64,000 nt of DNA from Bretschneidera sinensis (GCA_023935145.1 CM043700.1:71520120-71584119); one strand, 5' to 3'; counted from the stretch's first letter, positions 23,697 through 36,405 are shown. Notes: generated from the sequence alone by a model not told the origin. Program-made: numbers and translations.

Positions 23697-24117
23697 TGAT
23701 AATACTTAAGAAGAGGGCAATGATCAGAAACTGAAGCAAGGAATAAATAAAGGAAGATTGACAAAAGCAAGGATAGTAGTTAAAGCAAGGGAAGAGAATA
23801 TTGGCATTAGTCCAGGATTTAGAAGGAGTGAAAGAACAAGGAAGAAACCAGATTGGTATTAGCTGCAAGGAGGTTTATAATAGTTGGAAGGTAGTTACAA
23901 GGTTGTTAGAGGTTGTTAGTAGTTTGTTAGAAAGTTATTGACTGTTAACTGACCATTAGTCCAGCAACTATAATTATATGATCCTATAAATACTTGTATC
24001 ATCATCATATAGAGATATAAGAATTTTCAGAAGAATTTTAGAAAGAATTTCCTAGGAGTTAGCCACTTACTCAAAATTGTGATAACCTTCTTTGATTCTC
24101 AAAAACAATTCCTAACA
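23697..24117 (+). repeat. right LTR of the gypsy element
   Basis: 421 bp starting TGATAATACTTAAG and ending TTCCTAACA. The core promoter is probably CCTATAAATACTTG at about 23984. It is the intact partner of 19219-19470. Confidence 0.85.
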
Positions 24118-24770
24118 TTCTCTTTCTCATACACAAATTTAATAATAAGATCATTGATTTTCCAAGCCTCATCTTGAGAGTTGTAGGTAATTTTTAGCAA
24201 ACTAAATTCATGAAGTAAAGTGTTTAAGGCTTGGTGAACAATGCAAGGGTAAAAAAAGATTATGCTAAGCTCAATAATTTGGTCTGAAAATGGGCCATCT
24301 TGAGAATGTGTTCCCTAACCCCTCTAACTCTATCATACCTCATAGAGAACAATTGTTTTAGAAATGTCTCAATTTCAACTTTTAAAGACATTAAAAATTG
24401 ATTCTCTGCAGTAATTATGAATTTCTTTGTCATAGCATTAATTGGAAGACTACTTTTCAAGTGTTATGGAATAGGACTTTTCATTGATGTTAGGCACACA
24501 CGATTAGATTTGATTATACGACATAGATTTGCATATCGTCCTTAGTACTTGTGGCAATGAGATTTGTAGGCTTATCAACAGTAAATGTAGACTCTACATC
24601 TGCCATCTCCATGAAAAACTCAACACCATTCTTTCACTTGTTGAAATTTGAGTCAATCAAAAGCTCAATGGTGATAGTGTTATTAACGATAGAAAAAAGT
24701 GACTGTAAAATTAAACGATGTAATTTATTAGCATATAGTTACATAATGGCATACTTCAAAACCATAAATG
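24118..24770 (-). pseudogene. copia gag, continuation of the nested copia element
   Basis: The frame 24460-24260 reads ...LKVEIETFLKQLFSMRYDRVRGVREHILKM, the UBN2-type copia gag signature (Y-x-x-x-R-G-V-R-E-H-I-x-K-M). Further right, the minus strand reads LLIDSNFNKWKNGVEFFMEMAD at about 24680-24615, the gag N-terminal W-x-x-x-V pattern. This is the upstream part of the coding region broken by the gypsy at 24117. Confidence 0.82.
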
Positions 24771-25061
24771 AGTATATTAATGAGATTCCAAACTCATTAT
24801 CATGAAACACCTTTGGGTTGAATGCATGGAATATGATCTGAAATCCCACACATAAATGTGGCCATGAGAATCTATTCCTACCTTCAACCACCTTTAAGTG
24901 AATAGGACACTAGGGTAAGTCATTTCCCAACCATATACATTCATGTGCAATCCTTTTAATTCTAATGCCACCATATTTGAGTGAATGATTGTATATTTGA
25001 ATTAAAGATATCCCAAAAACATATAGGAATGAAATTCCAAAAAATCCAACTGAAAATGATA
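24771..25061. other. no gene seen; copia leader or flanking sequence
   Basis: AT-rich sequence between the copia gag start and the plastid fragment. It is probably the untranslated leader of the copia element. Confidence 0.35.
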
Positions 25062-25303
25062 CGTGGAAACGCTCTTTAATGGAACTTTAGCTTTAGCTGG
25101 TCGTGACCAAAAAACCACTGGTTTCTCTTGGTGGGCCTGGAACGCCGACTTATCAATTTATCCAGTAAACTATTGGGGGCTCATATAGCCCATTCCGGAT
25201 TAATCGCATTCTGGGTCGGAGCAATGAACCTATTTAAGGTGGCACATTTTGTATCAAAAAAGTCCATGTATGAACAAGGATTAATTTTACTTCCCCACCT
25301 AGC
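25062..25303 (+). pseudogene. psbC: nuclear plastid DNA (NUPT): fragment of psbC (CP43)
   Basis: Plus-strand translation gives [16 protein letters not shown]...TTGF-WWA and then, after a one-base frame change near 25130, [34 protein letters not shown] and [13 protein letters not shown]. This is the N-terminal part of the photosystem II CP43 antenna protein normally encoded in the plastid genome. Similarity starts at VETL and ends after LLPHLA, with unrelated sequence on both sides. With the frameshift and substitutions (for example A-G-N to W-N) it is an old transferred fragment, not a gene. Confidence 0.9.
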
Positions 25304-26104
25304 TATAATTCAACTAGACCTATGAAACTCTCCTATAATCAAATATATTACTCACACCATACTTCCATAATATCATCTTAACTTTCTTAAGTTTGGAGAC
25401 ATGAGGCTAATAATTGTCTCTAAGATCGTATATTTGACATCATTTTATTAGACCTAAAATTTAATTCATCTCTCTTTGATGTCATTATTATACTAATTAC
25501 ATTAATTAATTTATCTTTTAAATGGTTTTAGTTTAATTTGAAATCAATTAAAACTCAAAAAATAATTTTCGAAGATGGGCACGCAACATCCATTTACTTT
25601 AAGTTTTGGATGGTTTTTAAGTCCCGTTATTCAATTCTCATTTAAGCATATTACCATGGTTAAGTTTTAATTTTTAAAACCTTTCCATGTGTAAAGCAAG
25701 ATGCAGTATAGTTATTATTCCCATGAAAACACTTTTGCCATTCTTTATTTCATCATCACTGACACAATTTTTGTCTCTTTTTAATTTTATTTTTTATTGT
25801 TGCTGATAGATAATGACATCAGAAAAGCTTTTGAATTATTTATTTCATGAAAAAATTAAATATTTAAAGTGAAGATTCCATACATATTCTAAATTTTATG
25901 AACACAATATAACATTTAATTAATTTACTTTAATTTAGTCTAAACTAGAAAATAATTAATTGAACAATATAATAAATAAATAAAAAACCTAAAACATGTT
26001 TCTATAACAATAAATCCATTTGATTCATATAATCATGCCATTGAAACTTTATCATCGCAATAAGCTAACATATGAATTAATGTTTTTTTATTTCTATTGT
26101 TGAC
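25304..26104. other. no gene seen; AT-rich
   Basis: Strongly AT-rich sequence with no open frame of note and no repeat partner seen in the window. Confidence 0.35.
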
Positions 26105-27504
26105 TCTGCATTGTTTTGATAATGATAAAACTGACGTTGTGTTTGGTAGTATGGAATTGAGATTTGGAATTGGAATTGAAGTGAAATCATAATCTTTTCC
26201 AATTATTTTATGTTTAAGAAAAGTATGATTCTACCCTAATTCCATCAACAAAACATAGCATAAGTTATTTTGTACTAAATATCTTTTTTTCTAAGTTTTG
26301 ACTTAATCGAGATGGTTTACACCCACTCTAAGAGTTGTGCATGCAGGAATCATGCATCGCAAGCATTCAAGTTGGACGGTTTGGCTTGGAAATTCCTTGA
26401 AGATTGAAGTGGTTGAGAGCCTTTTAAAGAACAGGGTTTAGTAAAGGTTAATGCATCCTCTTCTCTCAACCTCTTAGCTTTAGTATGGCTCAAAAATTTG
26501 CTATGACAATTCTCTTTTTATTAAAAAAATAATGTTTTCAAAACATGGTTCGAAAATCAATTAGATTTTCAAGTTTGGATAGGTGCAGTCACTTGTAATC
26601 TTAAGATAGTCGACTGTCAAAAGTTCCAGAAAATTTTGACAGCCAACTAACCCCTTTTGACAATCGACTGTGATGGCCCGTGTTTATATTCCATATCCTC
26701 TTGATGAAGACAGTCGACTGTGATTTTAAGAGAGTCGACTTCTAAAAGTTCCAGAAACTTTTGACAGTCAAATGTACATTTAAATTTCACCTCAGCTGTT
26801 TCAAAATTCCATGAGACACTTGGTTGTCCTCTTTTCACAGCCGATTGTTATGTCGTGAATAACGGTTAGTTTTAAAAAAATGAGGGGCGAGACTGAGTAT
26901 TTAATGCACCAAATGGTCATCCCTTGTGTCTAGTCTTATATTGAGTTAAGACTATAAATACCCATTATAAATGAGCATTTATAATCACCAAGAATATTCA
27001 GTTTCTTCTATAACTCATTTACTACTCTTCAAAGCTTTCAAAAATATTATCTTTGAGCCATATTAAGGTTTATGCTTGTGAGAGAGAAAATTTATGAGTT
27101 GTAAGCATTAATTTTCATTCTCTCTTGTTTACCAAAACCCTTCTATTCAATCCTATCTTGTAAATAATAGTTGGTGTAACTCTTGTGAATGTTTAGGTGT
27201 TAAACACTTGAGTGAAATTTTCTTATGAGAGAAAATCTTGTAAGGTTTGAGAAACACCTTGGAAGTTGTTTGGTATAGTGAAGTTGAACTCTCAAGAAGA
27301 TATCTTGAGGAGTGAACTAGGCACAAAGAGTAACTGAACCACAATAAATCAAGTATGCAAGCTCTTCTCCTTTACTCATTTAATTTCCAGCAAGCCTACT
27401 TTTATTGCTTATATAATTTGTTCTTACTTGGTTGATTATTATTGTGATTAATTTCATAATTATTGAAATAGTTTTTAAAGCCAATTCATCCCTTCTCTAG
27501 CTGC
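26105..27504 (+). repeat. probable copia-type LTR, plus orientation
   Basis: It starts near TTGTTTTGATAATGATAAAAC, a typical start of Sire-type plant LTRs. It contains repeated GTCGACTGT and AAAAGTTCCAGAAA blocks (26600-26780), a core promoter GACTATAAATACCC at about 26948, and ends near CAATTCATCCCTTCTCTAG, resembling the conserved CAATTCACCCCCCTCT end region. A short MITE-like stretch with GTGTTTGGTAG and an inverted partner AACAAAACAT lies at about 26135-26270. No PBS or partner LTR was found. Its right edge is cut by the gypsy insertion at 27505. Confidence 0.5.
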
Positions 27505-27509
27505 CTTAG

Positions 27510-29668
27510 AGTAACGACCCATCACGGGTTGGCCACCCCCGAGACGGTGTCATTACATTTTGAAAATCCCATCACGACACATATATGGAAAAAGAAAAAA
27601 ATAACGACAACATAAATTTTTACATCATTTCTCAACCCTTAACAGAGAAGATACATCATTTTGATCTTGACTTAAACATTGTATACAACGTAAAATGCAT
27701 GAATATTTACAAATAAATTTTTACTTTATTTTCTCAGTAGTCTGAGGATGTGGACACATACATGGCTTACAGATAATGATTTTGTCTGAACCTTAACTCA
27801 CCACACTATTTGTCCTACCTGCTACCTGAATCATTGTACAATAAGGGATGAGCTTCACAAGCTTAGTGAATTAAATTTACTAGAAGTATTCAATTTGTAT
27901 AAATAGTGTTTTAATATTTAATCAATTATATCTCACATAACTTGATAATAGTATTCTACTATCACTACACATTTCATAAGTCTCATTCTCTATCAATATT
28001 TTCTTCTTATATATTGGTTTACCTTAAGACCATCAATTATCTCATAATTACCTTGTAAGGAGGTTCACAGCATAAAGTCTACCATTTAGATGGTTCTTAT
28101 CATATCATACTTTTATGTTTCTTTCTCATCATAACTGTCTCTCTGTGAGACTCATTCATGTATAAATAAATTTATAATAACAAACAACACTTCAGCATTT
28201 CAGTAATACAATCAATATTTAAAACAGATGCAATGCATGAATTATTATTAGAGAACGTCTTCCCACATGTCGATATGTTTTTATCTTAGACCAGCCCCCT
28301 CCCGATTCTTTTATTTTCAGCATATACTGGCTGTCATGGTATTTATTTACAGCATATACTGGTTGTTACGGTTTCCTTTATTTCCAGTAAATACCAGCTG
28401 TCACGATTTTCATTTATTTCTAATATATACCTTTTGTCACGGTTTTTCGATTAGACCGGCCCCTCCTGGTTCTGTTATTTCATGCATATGCATATGAACA
28501 ATGATATGAAATATGCATATGAACAATAATATAAAAAACAAACATGAATTCAAATATTTAAATTAGCTATCCTGATTATTCTCAAATTATTATTTGAAAA
28601 ATTCCATTAAATTTCTCTCCTCTTAAATCACATCAAATCATCAATCATAACTTGTCAAGATCCACTAAATTTTCTCTTCTCATAAATCATATCAAATCAT
28701 CAATCATAGCTCATCAAAAATTTCACTTATCGCTTTTATTATTAAATCGACTCAGTATTCCAATAATATTATTTCTCATAAAATAATTCTCTACACATCC
28801 ACTATTCATATCACACCTATCAACCAACTTTCATTTATTACCAAAACATAAGTTAATAATTTATTCTAATATTATCACTAGATATTTCATATTTATTTTG
28901 ATTACTTAAAGTAAATCTAGCTCACCACGTAGCACTTAGAGCTACCCGTGGATCACCTCCTTGCCTTTCCCGTTCCTCTCAGCAATTTCTCTCAGTTGCT
29001 GATCGTCAACACTTGACATAATATTTATATTAAAATTTCTAATTTATCCTTCAATTCTTCATAATTTACACCCTTCGAAAATTCTCACTTTGAATTCCGG
29101 GAAATTTCATGTATGTTAAATTTCAAAAATAAACTTCACGTTATTACCTTCTGTTTTTCTTAGCACTTCCCATGATTCTCTATAAAATTCTCCCGTAAAC
29201 TCCTTCAAAATTTTGCTCTTTCAACCTTTCTTTTGATCCCCAAGTGTTTAGATAAATAGAGTAGTTTGAACTGAGAAAAGGAGAAAACCAAATAGGATTT
29301 GGGAAGTAATAAATAATATAAACTTAAATTATAATTCTCAGCCCCCCACCCCAAATGTTTTGCCACGAAATGTGCATGTGTCCTACATGCACACTTTTTT
29401 TTTCACCTCGTTTTTCTCCTTTTTTTAAAGAGAAAAAATTCTTTTTTTTACTTTTTCCTTTTCTCCAAGACTGGACGCGTCCTTTTTTTTTTGTTTTTCA
29501 TTTTCTTTGTAACTACGACCCCACGCATCCTTCTTTTTTTCAAAAGAATTATTTTATTTAATATTAAATCCTTCGCGCATATATATATATATATATATTT
29601 TATTTTAATTTTATGTCATATTTATTAAATTACTTCTGTACCCATACTTTACAAATACGGGTATTATA
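27510..29668 (-). repeat. 3' LTR of the gypsy chromovirus
   Basis: 2159 bp. On the plus strand it begins AGTAACGACCC (the expected TG is decayed) and ends GGGTATTATA. It includes a series of CAGCATATACTGG-type repeats (28310-28450) and a TA microsatellite at about 29580-29600. It is highly similar to 33652-35894. Confidence 0.93.
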
Positions 29669-29699
29669 ATTCTACCCACCTTATAAAAATTTCGTCCCC

Positions 29700-30840
29700 A
29701 AAATTTCCTTACCTAACTCAAGAAACAATTTTTGAATAATATTTCTTCGTAATTGTCTCACGCTTTCACGTAATGTCTTCAACATCCATATTCTGCCACA
29801 TAACTTAAACTAATTAAATTATTTTATTATACAAAACTTTTTATTTTCTATCTAAAATTCTCACTGGTACTTGTATAAAAGTCGAATCTTCCTGAAGTTC
29901 TATCACTTGATTCGAGATACTATGGGATTCATCATGTAAGTGCTTTCTCAACAGTGACACATGAAATACATTGTGTAACTGCTTCCACGTTTGAGGTAAT
30001 TCCAGGCTATACACGACTAGCCCAACTGTCTCAACAACCTCATAGGGTCCCACATACCTCGGACTCAACTTTCCTTTCCTGCTTAAATCTCAATACACCT
30101 TTTCATGGAGATATTTTTAAATACACTCAACCACCTATTTGAAACTTGAGAGGTCTTCTCCTATTATCAGCATAGCTATTTGGTCTACTTTGTGCTACTT
30201 TACTGTTCTCTCTAATCGGTTTGATCCTCTCAGTTGTTAACTCAATAATCTATGGACCAAATATATTTCTTTCCCATTTTTCCCAATATATACACCTTCT
30301 ACCATACAATGTCTCAATCGGTGCCATTCCAATACTAAATTGATGTTGATTATTATATGCAAATTAAATCAATAGCAAGTAAGCATCCCAACTTACTAAA
30401 AACCTCATAATATTTGCCATCAACATATCTTCTAGTATTATAATAATCCTTTTTGTCTGCTTAACTATTTGAGGACAATAAGTTGAAATAAACTGCAACT
30501 ATATACTCATGGCTCTCTAAAAGCCTCTCCAAAACCAAGGTGCAAATCTAGCATCTCTAAATGACACTATGCTCAATGGTACTCTATACAACCTCACAAT
30601 CTCAGCTATATCCCTCTTCAATCCTGACCACCAGAATTTCTGTCTTAATCCTCTATACATCTTATTATTACTCGGGTGCATCGAATATACATCATCATGT
30701 ACCTTTCTCAATATCTTCTTTCTCAACTCCGCATCATTGGGAACACAAATCCATGTTCCAATACCAAAATACTCTCATTTCAAATTTTTGAACTCATATT
30801 GCTTTCTACTAAGCACTTAATGCTTAATCTTTTTTATCTC
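29700..30840 (-). pseudogene. gypsy integrase with chromodomain remnant
   Basis: 30726-30517 contains VHDDVYSMHPSNNKMYRGLRQKFWW, the H-H part of the integrase zinc segment. 30068-29841 reads MSPRYVGPYEVVETVGLVVY and LHNVFHVSLLRKH, the integrase C-terminal domain, followed by a chromodomain start VPVRILDRK and then a stop. Beyond it the frame is broken but still ends close to the LTR, as expected for a chromovirus. The catalytic core between the two is too broken to score. Confidence 0.85.
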
Positions 30841-30959
30841 TTCATCTCTACCTTGCATCTCTAAAGCATTTTATTATGGATGACTGTACAACCATATTCG
30901 TTAACCATGATCCTCTATCACTAATATTCAACTTCGTTCTTATCTCTCTAAATCTACCA

Positions 30960-32080
30960 TCGATTACACATCATGACTTTCAATAGCATACAATCTTCTT
31001 GTAGACTTTCTACTCAATGCATCAGCTATCACCTTTGCATTTTCTAGATGATAGTGAATTGCACAATCATAGTTATTAATCAACTTCATCCACCATCTTT
31101 GACTCAAATTCAACTCTCTCAGGGTAGGTAAGTATGTTAAACTCTTATGATCAATGAATATCTCACAAGTGGCTCCATACAGATGATGTCTCCAATCTTT
31201 AAAGTAATCACTATGGCAGCCAACTCTAAGCTATGGGTACGATAATTTCTCTCATGATTCCTCAATTATCTAGAAGCACATGCCATTACCTTCTCATGTT
31301 GCATTAACACACATCTCAACTGTTGATGGGATACATCACTATACACCACATATTCTTTATCACTATAAGGAAGCACCAACACTAGAGTTGTAGTTAATTT
31401 CTCCTTTAGTAATTGGAAACATTTCTCACACTCCCCAAGAAAGTTATCTTATTCAGCCAAAATTCACATTTAGAAAATCATAGCATACAATCTCTCTTTC
31501 ATCAAAATCTCCAACACAATTTCTAAATGTTTTACATGCTCTTCCTTAGTATCAGAATACACCAAGATATTATCAATAAACATAACCACAAGATTATCAA
31601 GAAATGGTTTAAACATTTTATTCATTAAGTCCATGAATGCTTCTGGAACATTAGTCAATCCAAATGATATCATATGAAACTTATGACCATAACGTGTCCT
31701 AAAAGCAGTCTTAGGCACGTCTCCCTCCTTTATCCTTAACTAGTGATAACCTGATCTCAGGTTTATCTTAGAAAACACTCTCACTCTTTGCAACTGCTCA
31801 AACAATTCATTTATCCTGGGTAAAAAAATATTTGTTCTTATTCAACTATTTGGAGTCTATATACAATCTCATCGTTCCATCTTCCTCCTTCACAAACAAC
31901 ACAGGGGCTCCCCAAATACATTAGGTCCGATAAATTGTTTATCTAAAAAGTCTTGAACTTTCAGCTCTCTTAACTCAGTCGGTGTCACTTTGTAAGGTGC
32001 TATTAGATATATGTGATGAACTTTGTATCACATCAATAGAGAATTAAATCTCCCTACTGGGAGGCAACCGAGACAACTCA
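30960..32080 (-). pseudogene. gypsy RT and RNase H
   Basis: 31718-31470 reads [21 protein letters not shown], then [18 protein letters not shown] and HLEIVLEIL. The RT catalytic box, normally FIDDILVYS, has its second Asp replaced by Asn. Upstream (31950-31800) a fingers region is recognisable, and downstream (31300-31000) RNase H sequence is visible in fragments. The mutated active site alone would inactivate it. Confidence 0.84.
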
Positions 32081-32379
32081 TCACGAAACACATCATGAAA
32101 ATCTTTCACTACCAAGATTTCTTCTAACTTCCTATTTTCCTTTCTAGAATCCACTATATATGTCAAATACTCCTCACATCCTTTCTTTAACCATCTACTA
32201 GTAGTCAGAGTAAAATAAGGTAGTTCGAGAGTATTTTATGCTCTCTTTGAAAGTTACACTCCTCATGTCCATATCTTGAACACTACATTCTTTCTGGAAC
32301 AATCAACCTAGACATAATACGTCGATAACCAATTCTTTCCCAAAATCTAATGAAGATCTATCATATTCAAAGGTAATAA

Positions 32380-33330
32380 ATCAACTTCATATGAATACTG
32401 GATGTAAAAGAATGGGTTGCACCAGGATCAACCAACATTGATATGTCTACATTTTCTACATACTTTTATGACAATTTTGAGATAAATATCTTATATGAAT
32501 ACATCTATAACAAACTTCTGTCTCTCGATCATACATCAGATTACCACTTCCCCTTGCCTCTGACTCCATACTACAGTTCTTTGTGACAAGGAACACCTCC
32601 TCTGGGTGATCTCCTACCCTACACACTCATACTGGTACCACCTCTGGGTTCCTTAAATCCAAACCTCTTCTGTTAATTCCTCCTACCTCTAATTTTCATC
32701 ACATCCTTCTCAATCTGAAGTGTTATATTCGCCAACGTAACATAATTCATATGCTTCGTGTAAGATAGTTTCGATCAAATCTTAAAACATAGTTCATCTT
32801 TGAACCTCTTACATTTATTCTCCTCTAAGTCTACTATTTCCGATATAACCATTGACAAGACCATAAATTTGTTATCATACTAAGCCATAGTCAACATATT
32901 TGCCTCAAATAAATAAAATATCTATCTTGTTGAGCTCTAGAGGTATAAAGAAAGTATTTATCAAGAAAATCTTCCTTAAACCTATTCTAGGTTAAGGGAT
33001 TATCAATATTTGTACTTACCCTGCCATTCCAAAATTTCTCCTTCTAACTTAAACGAAACAAAGGCAACCATCAGCCTGTAAGTTACTGGTAAAATACCAA
33101 ATAATCTCTCTACATGTTTCTCCCAAAATTCAGGCTTAAAAGGATTCATAGATCCTTTAAACAACAAGGCATTCGACTTAATATATCTAACAAAACAATC
33201 TCTTTGTATCTCGTGCATAAACTCACTTTTACCCTTTTGAACATTTATCATTACTGGATTTACAACAACCTCAGGCACTACCCTAGCCTGTTCATCAAGT
33301 CTATGCTATAAGCTACTAACTCTATCATCT
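32380..33330 (-). pseudogene. gypsy gag, zinc knuckle and protease
   Basis: 33278-33003 carries the retrotransposon gag domain (FKGSMNPFKPEFWEKHVERLF..., resembling F-x-G-x-x-D-P-x-x-A-x-x-W). Near 32525-32485 is CYRCIHIRYLSQNC, a knuckle in which the conserved His has become Tyr. Near 32445-32400 the protease reads MLVDPGATHSF, the usual D-S/T-G-A with Pro. The frames are broken between these. Confidence 0.8.
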
Positions 33331-33651
33331 GTTATATTCATTTTCTCAAGAGCATGTGTAAGAGCTTATCTTAGCTCATCTCTTTCAACTTCAGATTCTC
33401 TCACACATTTACTAATATCAATTATACTGCCAACATGTTCCCTTCTAAGAACAACAAATTCAAACTCAACCTTGACTTGTCAAAATATTGGGGGCCTAGC
33501 ATGCCCTCTCAAATCAACAACTCTAACTCTAGCTCTAGCATGTCCACGTGTCATCCTCAGACTATTAAAATATAATTTATTTTAATCTTCCGTTTTCTTA
33601 CTTTTTATGCAGTCTACATAATTATAAAACCTAATGCTCTGATATCAAAAT

Positions 33652-35791
33652 TGTAACGACCCATCCAGGGTTGACCACCCCCGAGATGGTGTTATCACAT
33701 TTTGAAAATCTCAGCACGATACATATATGCAAGAAGAAAAATAACACCAACATAAATTTTTACATCATTTCTCAACCCTCAACAGGGGAGATACATCATT
33801 ATGATCTTGACTTAAACATTGTATACAACGTAAAATGCATGAATATTTACAAATAAATTTTTATTTTATTTTCTCATTAGTCTGAGGATGTGGATACATA
33901 CATGGCTTACAGATAATAATTTCATCTGAATCTCAACTCACCAAACTATTTGTCCTCCCTGCTACATAAAATAATTGTACAATGAGGGATGAGCTTCACA
34001 AGCTTAGTGAATTAAATTTACTAGAAATATTCTATTTGTATAAATAATCTTTTAATATTTAATCAATTATATCTCACATAACTTGATAATAGTATTCTAT
34101 TATCACAACACATGTTATAAGTCTCATTCTTTTTCAATCTCTTCTTCTTATATATTGGTTCACCTTAAGACCATCAATTATCTCATAATTACCTCGTAAT
34201 GAGGTTCACGACATAAAGTCTACCATTTAGATGGTTCTTATCATATCGTACTTATATGTTTCTTTCTCACCATAACTATCTCTCTATGAGACTCATTCAT
34301 CTATAAATAAATTTACAATAACAAACAATACTTCAGCATTTCAGTAATACAATCAATATTTAAAATAGATACAATGCATGACTTATTATTAGGGAACGTC
34401 TTCCCACATGTCGATATGTTTTTATCTTATACCGGCCTCCTCTCGGTTCTTTTATTTCCAGCATATACTGGCTATCACGGTATTTATTTTCAGCATATAC
34501 CAGTTGTCATGGTTTTTCTTTATCTCCAGCATATACCGGTTGTCACGATTTTCATTTATTTCCAGCATATACCAGCTGTCACGGTTTTCATTTATTTTCA
34601 ACATATACTGGCTGTCACAATTTTTCAATTAGACTAGCCCCTCCCGATTCTTTTATTTCATGCATATGCATATGAACAATGATATGAAATATGCATATGA
34701 ACAATAATATAAAAACAAATATGAATTCAAATATTTAAATTAGCTATCCTGATTATTCTCAAATTATTATTTAAAAAATTTCACTAAATTTCTCTCCTCA
34801 TAAATCACATCAAATCATCAATCATAGCTTGTCAAGATCCACTAAATTTCATCTCCTCATAAATCATATCAAATCATCAGCCATAGCTCATGAAGAATTC
34901 CACTTATCGCTTTTATTATTAAATCGACTCAATATTCCAATAATATTATTTCTCATAAAATAATTCTCTACACATCCACTATTCCTATCACACCTATCAA
35001 CCAACTTTCATCTATCATCAAAGCATAAGTTAATAATTTATTCTAATATTATAACTAGATATTTCATATTTATTTTGATTACTTAAAGTAAATCTAACTC
35101 ACCACGTAGCACTTAGAGTTATTCGTGGATCACCTCCTTGTCTTTCCCGTTCTTCTCAGCAATTTACTCAGGTTGCTAATCGTCAATAGCTAACATTATA
35201 TTTATATTAAAATTTCTAATTTATCCTTCAATTCTTCCTAATTTACATCCTTTGAAAATTCTCACTTTGAATTCCGAAAAATTTCATATATGCTAAATTT
35301 CAAAAATAAACTTCACGTGATTCTCTATAAAATTCTCCCGTAAACTCCTTCAAAATTTTTCTCTTTCAATCATTCTTTTAGTCCCCAAGTGTTTAAAGAA
35401 ATAGAGTAGTTTGAATTGAGGAAATGAGAAAACCAAACAAGATTTGGTAAGTAATAAATAATATAAACTTAAATTTTATACATATATATATATACATATA
35501 CATATATATATACATATACATATATATATATATATATATTTGCAAAAACAGTCTCGGCCCTCCACCCCAAATGTTTTGCCACAAAATGTGTATGTGTGCT
35601 ACAAGCACTCTCTTTTTCACCACGTTTTTCTCCTTTTTTTTTTAAAGAGAAAAAAAAATCTTTTTTTGTTTTTCCTTTTCTCCAAGATTGGAGATGTCCA
35701 TTTTTTCTTCATTTTTTTTTTTTGTAACTACGGCTCCACGCGTCCAATTTTTTTTTCAAAAGAATTATTTTATTCAATACTAAATCATTCA

Positions 35792-35829
<38 letters not shown>

Positions 35830-35894
35830 ATTTTAATTTCGTATCATATTTATTAAATTACTTCTTTACCCATACTTTACGTATGGGTATTACA
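33652..35894 (-). repeat. 5' LTR of the gypsy chromovirus
   Basis: 2243 bp, TGTAACGACCC...GGGTATTACA on the plus strand. It contains five CAGCATATACYRG-type repeats (34460-34620), a (TA/CA)n microsatellite at about 35480-35540 and TG/TA microsatellites at about 35795-35830. The microsatellites account for part of the length difference from the 3' LTR. Confidence 0.94.
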
Positions 35895-36015
35895 CTTAGT
35901 TAACAGCTATTATCAATTATAATAATAACTTGATTTATAATATAAACCTTAGCATGCCTTCTATTTCAATTAATCAATTGAAACTTTAATTGGGGTTATA
36001 AAACCAAGTTATGGT

Positions 36016-36405
36016 GGCTTTGATACCACGTCTAGGAATTGTAATGAAATAATTCAATCCAAGAATTAATCATAACAAGATTATAGGACATCTAATATTA
36101 CACGATTGAATTGATAACATAGATGCACATGGTCACAAAAACAAGATTTCCAAATCTGAACTATTAGCAAAACAAAGACTAGGGTTTTCCCTTTTTTTTC
36201 ATATTGTAATTGGCTTTCTCGATGAGACAGAAGACTGTAAAGTAATATTTGGAATATTAAGAGAAAACCTAGCCATAACCCTTATATAGTATTCCACTAG
36301 GCTTCTCATCAAAAACCTAATGGGTTATTAAAGCCTACACTAACTAATCCATACTTAACAGATAGGAGAAAACCCACAATTAATGTAAGCAAGAAAATCA
36401 TAACA
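36016..36405 (-). repeat. 5' LTR and PBS of the nested copia element
   Basis: Minus-strand PBS TGGTATCAAAGCC at 36028-36016. The LTR spans about 36040-36405 and matches 14595-15116 in the blocks ATGAAATAATTCAATCCAA, GAATTGATAACATAGATG and TATATAGTATTCCACTAGGC. It has internal deletions relative to the 3' LTR. Confidence 0.82.

Larger units (their letters stand above)
19219..24117 (+). mobile_element. Ty3/gypsy element (chromovirus-like), inserted in the copia element
   Basis: The order on the plus strand is truncated left LTR (19219-19470), gag, zinc knuckle, protease, RT, RNase H, integrase, NLEDK tail and right LTR (23697-24117). RT before integrase is the gypsy order, opposite in strand to the surrounding copia. 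Copia gag sequence continues on both sides (about 19210 and 24118), which proves the insertion. The left LTR lacks its 3' half, and the leader with the PBS is deleted. Flanks TTATC and TTCTC could be a diverged 5-bp TSD. Confidence 0.9.
27510..35894 (-). mobile_element. complete but decayed Ty3/gypsy chromovirus, 8.4 kb, TSD CTTAG
   Basis: Two long LTRs (27510-29668 and 33652-35894) flank a minus-strand interior with gag, protease, RT, RNase H and integrase in gypsy order. Both outer flanks are CTTAG (27505-27509 and 35895-35899), a perfect 5-bp target duplication. A PBS of tRNA-Met type reads TGATATCAGAGC on the minus strand just inside the right LTR (33636-33647). The 3' end AAATTTTGGGGACGAAATTT and the tract AAGGTGGGTAGAA precede the 3' LTR, as in Tekay/Del-type elements. 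Confidence 0.94.
14595..36405 (-). mobile_element. nested Ty1/copia element, about 21.8 kb with inserts
   Basis: The minus-strand element has its 3' LTR at 14595-15116, then RNase H, RT, integrase, protease and gag fragments running to about 19210, gag continuing at 24118-24770, and PBS plus 5' LTR at 36016-36405. The two LTRs match along most of their length, including the TACTATATAAGG-type promoter (minus strand) and the TGATACCACGT/PBS context on the right. Inserts are a plus-strand gypsy (19219-24117), a plastid fragment (25062-25303), a copia-like LTR (about 26105-27504) and a minus-strand gypsy (27510-35894). That the LTR pair belongs together is inferred from their similarity and the order of parts. 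No clean TSD was found. Confidence 0.75.

Noticed and set aside
28267..34632. Frames made of repeated YFQHI / SIYQLS peptides
   Set aside because: They read through the CAGCATATACTGG repeats in the gypsy LTRs.
35480..35830. TA/TG dinucleotide runs as possible regulatory switch
   Set aside because: Ordinary microsatellites inside an LTR.
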